A DNA stretch of 64,000 nt from Apium graveolens. Its lineage: Eukaryota > Streptophyta > Magnoliopsida > Apiales > Apiaceae. Each line of letters opens with the position of its first letter. Position 1 is the first letter of the stretch. Position numbers and translations under genes: made by a program. Where the stretch lies: the NCBI RefSeq assembly GCF_009905375.1, contig NC_133657.1, positions 64,792,219 to 64,856,218 of the forward strand, written 5' to 3'. Below are positions 23,626 through 35,247 of this stretch, piece by piece. The notes below the pieces were generated by a model. That model did no database searches. It was given only the letters and a program-made list of their open reading frames with translations, and was not told the origin of the DNA.

Positions 23626-25947
23626 AATGATAATTCTGAAATAGATATTCATAATTTGAATATACCTGAAGTTCTTTATCTGGAAGCTCCATCTACATCA
23701 AAGACACCAGCTCTGGAGATAAATTCTGCTGATCATAATTTAGATGATGTTATTCCTGAATCTCCAGTTGCTTTACACACTATTGAGCTATCAGAACATA
23801 ATGAGTCTTCCTCAAGTTCTGATGACGGTGTTTTTGCTGAGACTCCGGTACCTATTCTGGGCAAGGAAGAATTGGTAAACAAATTTATTGAAAAGGAAGC
23901 ACCTATTCCTTGGGAGGATACTCACAGAGGTATTGAGTGGACCAAGAAGTGGAATCAATCAGATTTTATTCCATGTTCTAAATTTCTGACAGAGCATATT
24001 GCAAAAGCTGATGAGTTGCTTACAAATGCTAATCTCAAGAAACAACTCAAGATCACAGCTCTGTCTACAAAACATCTTCAAGGTCTACATACTGTTACTC
24101 ATTAAAAGGTTGATACACTCAGAGAACAAGCTGATAAGCTAGATCAAGTGCTCAAGCTTGACAAGAACAGGTATATCAGACCTATTTCTGAGAAAGTTGT
24201 AGCAATTGAGAAAACTCAAGAGAAGCAACATGCCCAAATTGCTGAGGTTCTGGCTAATCAAGCTTCTCAGAAAGCTCAATTGGATGAAATCCAATCTTCA
24301 GTTGAACTTCTTCTTTCTCTCTTTCTTCCTGATGATGCCAAAAAGGGGGATAAGGTAGTTAAGTCCAAATGCTCACCTACTCAAGAACTGAAGAAAAAGG
24401 ATGATGAAAGTGATGACCAGGGAAACTCTAAAAAGAGGAGTGGTCAAAGAAAAATTCAAGGAAAATTATCTATAAAGAACAAGTCAAGTTCTGATGCTAT
24501 GAATGCTCAAAGACTAAAGTCAAGTACTGATAAACAAAGTCTGATGTCAAGTTCTGATATTCTGATTCAATAAGGATCTGAAGACTCTCAGAGGTTTTTG
24601 CAAACTCTGAAGTTAAAGGGGAAGAAGACTACTGTTTATTACAAAGATCCTAAATTCCAGACACTTGATGAGGAGATAGCAAGAAGATTATTTCTGAAAC
24701 ACAATCCATGAATGGATTTGGAAACTCTCAAGGAGGAAGAAGCTAGATTTGCTGCTGAGAAGACAAATTCCAAGTCTAAAGCTTTTGATGCAAAGAAACC
24801 TCCAAGGCCTAAGGAGAAAGGAATTGTGACTAAGGAGAAATCAATCACTGAGGCATCTAAAGCCAAAACAAGATCACAAATTGAGATTGATTCTAAATCA
24901 AAAGCAAAAGAAAAGGTTGGTGAACCTTTAAAGAAAAAAAAAAGTTCTTCCATTCCAGTCTATCAAACTACATTGCATGATGATGATTTGATAGAAGATG
25001 AAACTGTACAAATTCTGAAAAGAAGAAACATAAGTAAAGATTCTAAAACAACCTTTGACACTGCTCAAGCTGTTGTTCAGAATAAAGGATAACAAGCTAC
25101 AGAAGAAACAACAAATTCTGATCAAGTTTATTTGGATAAAATGATAGTTGCTGATAAGAAGAAGCTGTTATGGAAGAAAGCTACTCTAGTTGAACCAAAA
25201 TCCAATCTCATGATGAGTCAACTTACTATATTTGGGTTGAGATCCAAGCAACCTAGAGATACAGCTGGATTAGGTTCTGACAAAGAGAAGATTCAAACAG
25301 GAGTAGAGGTTACTCTAAAAGATCCTTTCATATTGACAGACAATCCATATGAACAAATCAAATAAAGACACCTTGACAAGGTGTTGTCTGCTCAAGTTGT
25401 GATAGATGCTCATGATAAGGAGAATCTAAAAGAGAAATTGATCTTATTTCTCAATGATGGAAGGACTTATAGATTAGCTGATTCTGATGTATTAAAGAAG
25501 TCTATCAGAGAGCTTCAACATATTCATTATCTTCTGGAAGTAAAATCTGATGTTACAAGAAGATGGTCAGAATATATTTTGAAGGCTATAAGAGATCTAA
25601 TCAGAATCTCTGGTACAAAGACTTTTCAATACAGTCCAATGATTACTGAAGGTGATGGAAGAGAAATTCCTATGCTGAAGAATTTTGCTAAGGTGGAAGT
25701 TATTCTGAAAGGAAGATGCTTATGTTATAATAAAAACTCTTCACATCCTAAGGTTATCATACTTTATGATGGACTTGAAAGAACATCCATTCAAGCTCTC
25801 AGAACAACCATTTATCAAATTGGTGATAGTAAAGAAGAAGAACTGATGCAGGTCAAAGCACAGTTAGTTGAAGTTCTGAAGAAAGCTGAAGATAATCTGA
25901 TAAGAGATTTTGTTAAGAATCATTATGGATTCAGATTGATTCAGTGA
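23626..25947 (+). pseudogene. E3 env-like ORF, 3' part (after E4)
   Basis: Resumes in the frame interrupted at 10882. Open pieces run to 24105, 24148-24573, 24712-25092, 25132-25365 and 25381-25947, parted by stop codons. Composition is Lys/Glu/Ser-rich with probable coiled coils (about 24150-24320) and a more ordered C-terminal domain (25381-25947, with repeated Ile/Leu/Val and the ending KNHYGFRLIQ). It stops about 130 bp before the polypurine tract, the normal place for a Sirevirus env-like gene. The function of such proteins is unproven. Confidence 0.8.
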
Positions 25948-26076
25948 TGCTGGTAAAGCTGGATGTTTTGTAAGTTGTAATTATTTGTTTAGTCAAACTC
26001 TTATTGTATTTGAACTTAAATGTTTTTGACATCATCAAATCTATTAACTTGTACATTCTTGCATAATTTACAAGTT

Positions 26077-26085
26077 GGGGGAGAT
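26077..26085 (+). other. E3 polypurine tract
   Basis: gggggagat directly before the 3' LTR; the plus-strand primer. The same sequence serves E4, in keeping with a shared lineage. Confidence 0.85.
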
Positions 26086-26682
26086 TGTTGAATATATTTG
26101 AGATGTCATGTCTAATATGTTTCATGTTTAGTTCTCAGATCTTAATAAACAGGAAATATCTGTTCTTACTGGAATCAGGACTTACTGGAAGTCAGAACTT
26201 AAGGATATCAGATCTTAGATTATCAGAAGATAATATCAGAAGATGGATATCAGAACTTAAGTACTGGAGGACTTACAGTTAAGGAAGGAAGCTGAATTAC
26301 AGGAAAGAAGATAGAGACTAATACAAAAAGAAGATATGCATGAAAATAGTTCGAGGACTAGAAGAATTATATAAGATATCTGGTTGATATATTTTAGGAG
26401 ACAGAATTATATTCCATATCAACTAGAAGTTATCTTGTAACTGTGTGTCTATATAAACACAGACATAGGTTTACTCTATAAGAGTTACGATCATCGAGAA
26501 GATCATACAATTGTAATCTAGCAGCTCTCGTGATATGTGTTGATCACTGAGAGAGAACAGTTCCATTGTAACAGAGTTTGTTATATCGAATACATCTGTT
26601 TTCTGTTACTTGTGCTTTAAATCGATTTGATTGTATTCTACACTGTATTCAACCTCCTTCTACAGTGTTGTGTGACCTAACA
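26086..26682 (+). repeat. E3 3' LTR
   Basis: 597 bp, the same length as the 5' copy, directly after the polypurine tract and followed by TSD caagg. Confidence 0.95.
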
Positions 26683-26687
26683 CAAGG

Positions 26688-27694
26688 TTATAATAAGAAG
26701 ACCTGAATCGGGGTTAGTCGTCTGTGAACCAAACCAGTTGCACTAGGCGTCAATAGCTCGTGAAAGGAATCTGGGTATTATTTTTAGAAGAATTGTTAAG
26801 TTTAAGAATGTACTTGGATTGAACGTTGATCTGTTAAAGTACGAGAAGAGGTGCGCAGGGTATACAGCTAAGCGGCTCGAGGGATTGGCGAAGTTCAAAG
26901 TTTAATTGTTAAATTAAATAAATTTATTTAATAAACTTTAATATAATTTATTTAATAAACTTAACATGATTTATTTTATTAACTTTAAGTAAGTTTATTT
27001 TATAAATCTAAATTAGTTTATTTATATAAGTTATATTTAAGTTTATTTTGTAAATTAATTTAGTTATAATTTGAACTTAAATAAATAGAAAAAAAATCAA
27101 AAGCAAAAAAAGGAAAAAGAAAATACAAAAAAAAAGAAAACAAAAAAAGGGAAAAAAAGAGAAAAAGAAAATCAAAAGAAAAAGGAAAAGAAAAAGAAAA
27201 GAAAAAAAATGATAAAAACAACCTTGCAACCAAATGGTCGCGGGTTGGTAAATATATAAAAGAAACCTGGAAAACCAAGTATATGTACTTGATAGTTGGT
27301 CGCAGGTTGTGTTGGTAATAAAATAAAGCAACCAAAGTTTTATTAGTCGCCAGTTGGTTTTTCTATTCGCAAGTTACCTTTAATTCTTGTTAGTCGCAGG
27401 TTGCTAAAATAAGGTCTCGGGTTAAAAGGAATATTCCCTGATCTCAGCTCTCTCCTCAACCACACATTATTGAATATAAAGACTACACAAATAACAGAAG
27501 ATTCAGAAATTTTTTGAGTTGTTATGTTCGTTATCTTCTCCCAAGAGAGCTGGTGAAATAGAAGCAAAGATTTTCATAGAAGTTCAAGCACTTTGAATAT
27601 CCGTTTAACTTCTCACTGGAGTAACGTTATAATGCCCGATTTAACTCTTGTATATTCATAGGGGCATTATAATCGTTACCCGGTAATTAAATCC
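26688..27694 (+). repeat. E2 5' LTR, second piece
   Basis: Lies between E3 (right TSD 26683-26687) and E5 (left TSD aatcc 27690-27694). It holds AT-rich blocks with repeated aataaactt-type words (26900-27060), an A/G-rich tract (27085-27210), and a spaced run of the word gtcgcaggtt and close variants between 27236 and 27425. The same word recurs in the E2 leader beyond 37500, which supports assigning this piece to E2. There is no credible coding region; the phenylalanine-rich minus-strand frame here is only the purine tract read in reverse. Confidence 0.6.
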
Positions 27695-29269
27695 TGAAGG
27701 AATTTGCGGATGAGCGGAAGCGTGAAATAACATTTATTCCGTAAAAATCATATACTGCACATATAGATAAATGTATAAAAGGGAAAAACTGAGGAAACGA
27801 AACCATACCTCGTGAATCGAAGCTTTATAAAATTGGAGTGCTAGCAGTTGCTCCTCAGTGTGTGAAGCACTCTACCGGTATCCACCAAGAACGATCCGTT
27901 TCGATGAACCTTTTTATAAAATTAAGCTTTTATAAAAATGGAGTTTTTGGGAGAGAGAGAGAGAAGAAGAAGATGGAGGCTAGGGTTTTCACAAAACCAA
28001 AATTGTGTGTGTATCAAGAATGAGCCATCCATCTCATTCTATTTATAGGGCTCTCCTAGGGTTTTATAATATATCTTTATATATATTAACCCCCACATTT
28101 TATCTTCATAAAATGCTTTAATAATAATTCAAACTATTTTAATCATTATTTCTTTTTTTAACTAATTAGAAAATAATTCTCTCTCTCATTATTTCATCAA
28201 AAAAAATATTCTTTTATGGTGTGACCCTGTAGGTTCAATATTATGCCGGTAGTAGAAATAGATAATAATAAACTTTTTTTAATTATTTATATGAATATTA
28301 AAATTCACTAAATATAATTAACTGATTAATTATATTTATTCTACATCGTGAGTGATGCTTCTCAACATATCGCGACTATCCAGATAATATGAATTCACTG
28401 CTTAGAATATCAAGAACCTGTCAGTGACTAGTTACCGTACAATGAATTCCTTCTACCCTTATAATATCCTGATTAAATACAAGGCATGGATCTTGTGTCA
28501 AGCCTATCAAATTTAATCATATGATTTCTTATTCATAATGCAAAGTTCATATTAATGCAAATTAGAAACTCCTTTCTAATTTCATACACTCTGGCCAGAG
28601 ATTCCAGAACTCGCATACGAAGAATAACATAGGATATTCTCTTCCTATACTGGAAGGGGTAGATGCTCTATTGACGTTAACTATCTCTATACACAAATCC
28701 CTATGCCCATAATAGACCTAATGGATGTCCTTGAGACTAAGGACTAAACCAAAGCACAGTTCATTATATATAAGATACCTTTAACGATCTCAAGTCTAAG
28801 GACACTTGTACAACTATCACTTAGTGAATTATATTGACACGTGAGTAATCTCCATTAGTTGTTCAACTTATCGAATCATGTTCAGTGAACTTATTCCCTA
28901 ATAAGCACCTACATACTAGCTATGGTGTCACCACACAAATGCCTATGAGAACAGACATCCTCCTGAAGGGAGCAAGCATAGTATGTACCAATCTTTGCGG
29001 ATTATTAATTACCAGTTAGTAATCCTATGACCGGGAACTATTTAAGTTTAGAGTTATCATCTTTTAGGTCTCACTATTATGATCTCATCATAATCCATAA
29101 AAAGCTTTACTCTAAACTATGGTATATCTTATTTAAACATTTAAATAGATAGAGCCCGTAATAAAAACAAAACAAGTCTTTTATTAATTATCAATGAAAT
29201 CAAAACAGATTACATAAAAGTTATTCCTAAATCCTCATACGTGATTGGACTTAGGACATATCTCTTTCA
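27695..29269 (-). repeat. E5 3' LTR
   Basis: 1575 bp. The 61-codon frame present at the same place in both LTRs (27838 and 35391, plus strand) is antisense LTR sequence and not called a gene. Confidence 0.95.
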
Positions 29270-29280
29270 ATCTCCCACTT
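29270..29280 (-). other. E5 polypurine tract
   Basis: aagtgggagat in the sense direction, adjoining the 3' LTR. Confidence 0.75.
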
Positions 29281-29698
29281 GTACTAAAGCCAATCACTCT
29301 GGTATCTAATACCCATCTTGTCTTTATGACGATCAAAGTGACTTTCAGAAATTGGCTTTATGAGTGGGTCTGCTATGTTGTTATGTGTGTCAACTCTCTT
29401 TCAATACAATACAAGAAATGTTTTCGCGCTCCCACTAACCCTTTTGTAGACACATGGTTCATCTACGTTTTTGATAAAACCAAACTCTTTGATTGTCTCA
29501 TCAAAACAGATGTTCCATCTACGAGAAGCTTGCTTTAAACCACATATGGTTCGCAGCAGCTTACATACTAGGTTTTCATTTCCCTTGGAAAGAAAACCAT
29601 CTGGCCATTTGCCAGATCTCATAGTCGTAGTAAGCAGCAATCGCAAGCAAAATTTGAACTGATTTTAACAGGGCTACAGGTAAAAGGTTTCATCAAAG
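29270..29698 (-). pseudogene. pol: E5 RT fragment joined to RNase H tail
   Basis: 29646-29401 reads a piece of RT (LLRTICGLKQASRRWNICFD) up to the residues just before the YVDD block. At about 29400 the sequence jumps to the end of RNase H (NNIADPLIKPIS, then a stop about 8 bp before the polypurine tract). The RT catalytic block and nearly all RNase H, normally about 1.5 kb, are gone. Confidence 0.8.
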
Positions 29699-30931
29699 TC
29701 AATCCATTGCCTTTTTTGTATCCTTTTGCCACAAGCCTGGATTTAAAGGTCTCCACCTGGCCATCTGCTCTAATCTTTTTTTGTATACCGTATACATGGA
29801 TTCCATTTCAGATTTCATGGCACTTTGCCATTTTTCTGAGTCAACACTACTCATAGCCTCATTATAGGTCACAGGGTTGTCATCATCAATGATTGACAAC
29901 TCATTGTCATTCTCAATGACAAGGCCATAATACCTCTCAGGTTGGTGAGACACTCTCTCTGACCTACAAACGGGCTGTTCCACAGAAGGTTGTTCAGTCT
30001 GAACAGGTGTTTCCACTTGATCCGTAATAGTTTGTGCTTCTTGAACTTCATCAAGTTTAATTTTGCTCCCACTGTTTCCTTCAAGGATAAACTGCTTTTC
30101 CAAGAAGGTAGCATGTCTGGAGACAAACACCCTATGATCGGTGTAAAAGTAATACCCTAAAGTTTCTTTAGGATATCCCACAAAACTACATTTTATGGAT
30201 CGAGATTCCAGCTTATCTGGGTCAACTTTCTTGACATAAGCTGGACATCCCCAAATCTTAACGTGTTTAAGACTCGGTTTCCTTTCTTTCCATATCTCAT
30301 ATAGAGTTTTAGGGACAGATTTGGAAGGCACCTTATTCAGTAAATATGCTGAGGTTTCCAATGCATAACCCCACAGGAATACTGGAAGATTCACATAGCT
30401 CATCATGGACCGAACCATGTCTAACAAAGTTCAATTTCTCCTTTCAGATACCCTATTCAACTGTGGAGTATATGGAGGAGTCCACTGGGAGACTATACCA
30501 TTTTCTTTGAGATAATCTAGAAACTCTCCATTCAAGTATTCACCACCTCGATCTGATCGAAGAGTTATAATACTATGTTTGGTTTGTTTCTCCACTTCAT
30601 GCTTATATTTTTTGAACTTTTCAAAGGCTTCAGACTTGTGTTTCATCAAATACACATATCTGAATCTAGATCGATCATCTATGAAAGTAATGAAGTATGA
30701 AAATCCACCCATGGCTTGTGTAGACATTGGTCCACATACATCTGTGTGTACCAATCCTAGCAAATCTGCAGCCCTCTCTCCATGTCCACCAAATGGAGAT
30801 TTGGTCATTTTACCCAATAGACAAGACTCGCATGTAGGATATGATTCAAAATTAAAAGGGTCAAGTAACCCTTCCTTATGCAATGTCCGCAGTCTATTTT
30901 CACTAATATGACCAAGTCTGCAGTGCCACAA
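29699..30931 (-). pseudogene. pol: E5 integrase and linker
   Basis: Two pieces in one frame parted by a stop at about 30429. HHCC zinc region MWHCRLGHIS ... CESCLLGKM; core Asp in VHTDVCGPM, Asp in TLRSDRGGEYL, Glu in RVSERRN. The C-terminal part ([35 protein letters not shown]) leads to a linker and the first bases of RT ([15 protein letters not shown]). About 230 bp between protease and integrase (30932-31158) is scrambled by frame changes. Confidence 0.88.
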
Positions 30932-31158
30932 GAAAATGAGATTTTCATCATCCCTTTTCTTTTATTAGTTTGTTCAATCTGAAGTAAATTATGTCACATA
31001 CATACAGAACATTATTTAAAATACCACGTCAATAAAGAATATTATCTCTAAGGATAGAACATTCATTATTCTTAATAATAAAATGAAAAACCATCCAAAT
31101 CCAACATAGGAATAGAAACAATATTCCATTCAATCGAGGAAACAAAATAACAATTATA

Positions 31159-32217
31159 TCAAACAATAGTCTTGCCCGTAGGCATATGTAAATGAAATGA
31201 TCCTACATCTTCAGCAGCAACTCTTGCTCCATTTCCCATCAGTAGAATCACCTCCTCTTCCTCAAGAGTCTTACTTCTCCTAAGTCCCTGCAACGAATTG
31301 CAGATGTAAGAACCACATGCGGTATCTAATACCCAAGTAGAAATTTGACTTAATGACATATTCATTTCTATCATGAACATACCTGAATCAGAAGCGGTAG
31401 TCTCACTCCCCTTCTTCTTCTTCAACTCTGCAAGGTAAACCTTGCAGTTCCTCTTCCAGTGCCCCACCTTGTTACAGTGAAAGCAAACAACTTTGCTCTT
31501 GGGGTCTTCAGCTTTTGGTGGAACCGGCTTTTCTTCACCTACTTTCTTCTTCTTGGAAGGGTTCCTCTTCCTTTTCTTAGGATTGGAACCTTCACCAAAT
31601 AGAAGAACAGAACTCTTCTTAGGGGGAAAATTCGATTCCGCAGTCTTCAACATGTTGTGGAGTTCAGCCAGGCTGACATCCAACTTATTCATGTGAAAGT
31701 TCACAACAAACTGCGAAAACGAACCCGGAAGTGATTGCAAGACCAAGTCTTGGCTCAGCTCCCCATCCATGGCAAAACCAAGTTGTACAAGACGTTCAAT
31801 CAAATTGATCATCTTAAGTACATGGTCATTCACGGATGATCCCTCAGACATCCTACAACCGAACAGCTCCTTCGATATCTCATATCGAGCTGTCCTCCCT
31901 GCCACATCATACAACTCTTGTAGATGCATAAGGATAGTGTGAGCATCCATATGCTCATGCTGCTTCTGTAGCTCAATGTTTATGGAAGCTAGCATGATGC
32001 ATTGAGCAACATTTGCATCATTTATCCACTTACGATACACAACATGTTCATCATTATGTGCATCGTTAGCAGGTTCAGTAGGCTTAGGTGAGTCAAGCAC
32101 ATATTCCAGCTTCTCCACCCTGAGAACAATTCTCAAGTTTCGAAGCTAGTCAGCAAAATTAGGACCAGTCAACTTGTGAGCATCTAGTATACTCCGGAGT
32201 GATAGTGCAGAAGACAT
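31159..32217 (-). pseudogene. gag: E5 gag and protease
   Basis: ATG at 32217 (MSSALSLRSILDAHKLTG) with one in-frame stop near 32147, then open to 31159. Angela-type gag: AQCIMLASINIELQKQHEHM, ISKELFGCRMSEGSSVNDHV, FVVNFHMNKLDVSLAELHNM, then a Lys-rich stretch and a CCHC knuckle (CFHCNKVGHWKRNC, about 31485-31440). The protease follows in the same frame, with WVLDTACGSYICN: the usual Asp-Ser/Thr-Gly triad reads Asp-Thr-Ala. The frame ends early in protease. It forms the particle and processes the polyprotein. Confidence 0.88.
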
Positions 32218-32416
32218 AACGAATATAGTAAATCTGTAAATGATAAACACATAACAACACTTAGCAAATATTCAATTTCATTTCAAAACACTATATGAAT
32301 CGGGTCTTTATTCATAAGTGGCTCCCAATAGTTTATCTAATTTATACACCCCCTAAGTGAAAATTAGGCATTCATAATGCTAGTGGGAAAAGGGATCCTA
32401 CATTCCATTACACAAC

Positions 32417-32718
32417 CTCGGCTGTAGAACAAAACGTCATGTGATGTTCAATAGGCAGACAACTCTTGTCAATTACATCTTATGTTATTCCCTTATATAA
32501 TTTTAGCCTCTTGAATAATTGAGTCACGGCTGTAGCACGACAAACTCAATATTCTAAGTCAAGTCTAACCCAACATTTCGTATAATTGAATCAGTCTACA
32601 ACGGCCCACGGCTGTAGCACGTAACGACCTTTAGATTCTAATTTAATGTACACATCTCTATGTAATAGACAAGTATTCCTTATTTCAAAATCAAAGCCCT
32701 CGGCTGTAGCACAAAACG
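32417..32718 (-). repeat. Four dispersed copies of a cggctgtagcac word
   Basis: At 32419, 32527, 32610 and 32701 on the plus strand, spaced about 80-110 bp. The core is cggctgtagcac, usually followed by aaaacg or a close variant. It lies just upstream of gag in the sense direction. Confidence 0.75.
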
Positions 32719-33113
32719 ACAATGATTTAAAAATAAGAATCACTTTCTATTATGTTGGAAGGCTATGACCGACACAAGCCCGTTGTGTCATTGGCCAATT
32801 ACTACTTGATATTATTTAATTTTAGAGGGATTATATTACGTTACAATCATAATCATATTATAAAGAGATTCTTCCTTTTAAATTAAATATTTCAAATCAA
32901 TAATCGATAATCAGATGATTCCCAGATCGGGTGGAGCATTGTCAAGAGGCGTCACTTAATAACTCTTTCTTACAGATAGAAATCTGTTGTTCTGTTGTTG
33001 ACAGAATCATCCTTTCTCTCAAAATTGAAAATTCATATTTAATTACGTGTTTCATAAACACAAGAATCTCATGATTGTATTTATAATATTACTATCAAGG
33101 CAAGAAACGATTC

Positions 33114-34181
33114 TGTTAGTCCCTTAACAATATAGCAAGAATTACAGAAGGGGGTTGAATGGAATTCTTGAACCTTTTTCTTGAAATAAAAATGTTCAAC
33201 TCGATTATGGATATATTTGTTTTGATTAGCACAATGCGGAATGTAAACTTGAATGAATCAAAAAATAAATAATTAAAAACAAGAGTCTTTAAAAACTTTC
33301 TGGTGGATTTAAACAATTCCACCAGAGATATATTTAATATATCGAGAGGACTCTGTGTGCAGAAATGCTCACAGCTGCTTACACAAAATAGAACTGCTAA
33401 GAACAGAGGAAATGCTAAAGATAGTGCTTACAAATATTTCTCTGTTGTTGTTTCTTAGCTATCTCAGTTATTTTTCTATTTGCTACTCTCTTGGTTTATA
33501 TATTACCAAGATTACAAAGTCAAAAGAACTGAACAAATATAAAATCTAACAGTCTTGATCTTTACTGCTTTTTCATCCTCTATTACCCAGTTAACGGGCT
33601 TCCACAGTGTACTTGTATCCAACTCAACGGCTGTGTATCAGCTTTCACTGTTCAACTGATGTTTGAATCTTGATATGATCATCTGTCGACTTTCAGATCA
33701 TCCGTCGATGACTTAATTGATCATCCGTCGACTGTTATGTTAAACATCCGTTGATAGTCATTTGATCATCCGTCGAGGCTTTGTTAAGCATCCGTTGATA
33801 GCTATTTTGGTCATCCGTCGAAGCTTTGTTAATCATCCGTTGGTAGCTATTTTGGCACTTGACTTCATTTCACTTATACAGAATTACAAGACATTGCTTA
33901 TGTACAGTTAATCAACCTATTCTGCATATCTAGTTAAAGTCAACATGACTTATATGCTACTTCAGATTCTATACAAAGGTGCATACAACACTGTGCTACA
34001 AACTTATTATTACATAAGCTACTCACTCGATGGATAATAAGTTAATCATCCGTCGGGACTCTAATGAGTTATTCGCCGGGACTATAATTCTTATCCGTCG
34101 AGTGCTACATTATTTCACTAAGTAAAATCTACTTAGATGTTTTGTTTAGGTAATCATCAAGTACACAACATATTCACAACA
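33114..34181 (-). mobile_element. E6: solo LTR of a SIRE-type element
   Basis: 1068 bp from tgttagtccc to acaaca, with TSD gattc on both sides (33109-33113, 34182-34186). The tgttagtccc...gggttgaatgg end matches the PBS-side end of the E4 LTR, so the sense strand is minus. A TATA-like sequence lies at 33493-33504. No internal domain or second LTR is present, so the rest was probably lost by LTR-LTR recombination. Confidence 0.85.
33671..34103 (-). repeat. Array of tcatccgtcga words in solo LTR E6
   Basis: At least eleven copies of atccgtcga or variants (atccgttga, atctgtcga, attcgccggg) at about 33679, 33697, 33722, 33744, 33767, 33788, 33812, 33834, 34045, 34068 and 34092, plus one reversed copy (cactcgatggat type, about 34024). 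The main block is about 170-350 bp upstream of the TATA-like site. Confidence 0.85.
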
Positions 34182-34567
34182 GATTCCTATTCTAGATTTT
34201 CTAGAGCACGCCTTATATTGATTTAAGTTCACCTAAATCTATCATCGCATGGTAAACACAGGCATATATCTCATATATAAAAATAAATAAACAAGTAAGC
34301 ATGCAATTAATATCATGTCACACATTAATATAATGATGTATGGATTTATTATAGCATTTAAAAGCAATTAAAACAATTAAAACATGCTTTAAAACACTTT
34401 CGGGAATATAAACAGTTCAAAACTTTTATATAAAAAATATTTGACCACTCCATTAGATCCGTCTCGGAAAAACGAATCCAACGATATATTGCACGCCCAA
34501 AACGGAGTTACGAAACTCCCAAAAAATCAAATTTAATGTGGACATACGGGCTATAACGCATGTACGT

Positions 34568-34641
34568 AATGCGTTACAACACTGTTGAGCCATTTACACG
34601 TGTAACGCATTCCGTAAATGCGCAACAGTGTGTAACGCATT
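34568..34641. repeat. Imperfect inverted repeat in E5 leader
   Basis: Arms aatgcgttacaacactgttg and caacagtgtgtaacgcatt pair along their length with one unpaired base. The core word gtaacgcatt is repeated again between and after the arms. Confidence 0.7.
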
Positions 34642-35234
34642 CATGGAATGCGCAACACACCCCTTCCCCGCGTGCAGCGCACGCGCCTGGCACAGCCGCA
34701 GCAGGTTTTTGTTTTTTTTTTTGTTTCTTCTTCCTGCCGTTTCCTTTTGCTGCTGTTACAATTAGGAGATGTAACCCCCTTTCCCTTTACTCCCTTCCTT
34801 AATAACTCTTTATTAATTTATTATTTTAATTTTATTATTAATAAATTAATTAACATTTAATTAATAAATTAATAAAAATCAAAATAATATGATTTCTTAA
34901 ATCAGGGAGTAGCAGAAAAATATCAAATCAGCCATGGGTCCTTGTGCAAATTTTAATCATAATTATTCACATGCAAAATTATTTCATGAATTTTTAATTA
35001 AAGCGATTTTTAAAAATTCATAACATATAATCTACACATCACAAAATTATGAAAAAAATACTTAGACAATCTACAACACTTGTAGAACCCAGATCAGTAG
35101 TCAAAATCTCATGCAAAAATTATTTCGAATTAATTCATAATTAAATCCAAATAAACTTGCAAAAATCATAATAAATCCATACATGCATAAAAAAATCTGA
35201 ATTTTTTTATATGAATCTCTATATGCAGAACCTA

Positions 35235-35246
35235 GCTCTGATGCCA
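35235..35246 (-). other. E5 primer binding site
   Basis: tggcatcagagc in the sense direction, one base from the LTR; one change from the usual tggtatcagagc. Confidence 0.85.
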
Positions 35247-35247
35247 T

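Larger units (their letters stand above)
3898..26682 (+). mobile_element. E3: SIRE-type Ty1/copia element with env-like ORF, RT deleted
   Basis: Bounded by two 597-bp direct repeats starting tgttgaa and ending cctaaca, with the 5-bp duplication caagg outside (3893-3897 and 26683-26687). The interior, in order on the plus strand, is primer site, gag, protease-integrase, a truncated RT, an env-like ORF and a polypurine tract. E4 (10883-23620) interrupts the env-like ORF; without it E3 is about 10.0 kb. Comparing the LTRs by eye gives about 22 differences in 597 bp (roughly 3.7%). The integrase type and the env-like ORF place it in the SIRE/Sirevirus lineage. Confidence 0.93.
32218..35234 (-). 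other. E5 leader, interrupted by solo LTR E6
   Basis: About 1.9 kb of leader once E6 is removed. It holds four spaced copies of cggctgtagcac (32417-32718), a GC-rich patch (34660-34710) and an imperfect inverted repeat (34568-34641). No credible gene; the plus-strand frames at 34560-34860 are antisense low-complexity sequence. Confidence 0.6.

Noticed and set aside
27060..27335. Minus-strand frames rich in Phe and Leu
   Set aside because: They are the reverse reading of an A/G-rich tract in the E2 LTR; low complexity, no domain.
27838..28023. 61-codon plus-strand frame, repeated at 35391-35576
   Set aside because: Identical position in both LTRs of E5, antisense to the element; repetition reflects the LTR pair, not a gene.
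34560..34860. Plus-strand frames with a hydrophobic stretch
   Set aside because: In the antisense of the E5 leader over a T-rich tract; composition is low complexity and no family is recognisable.
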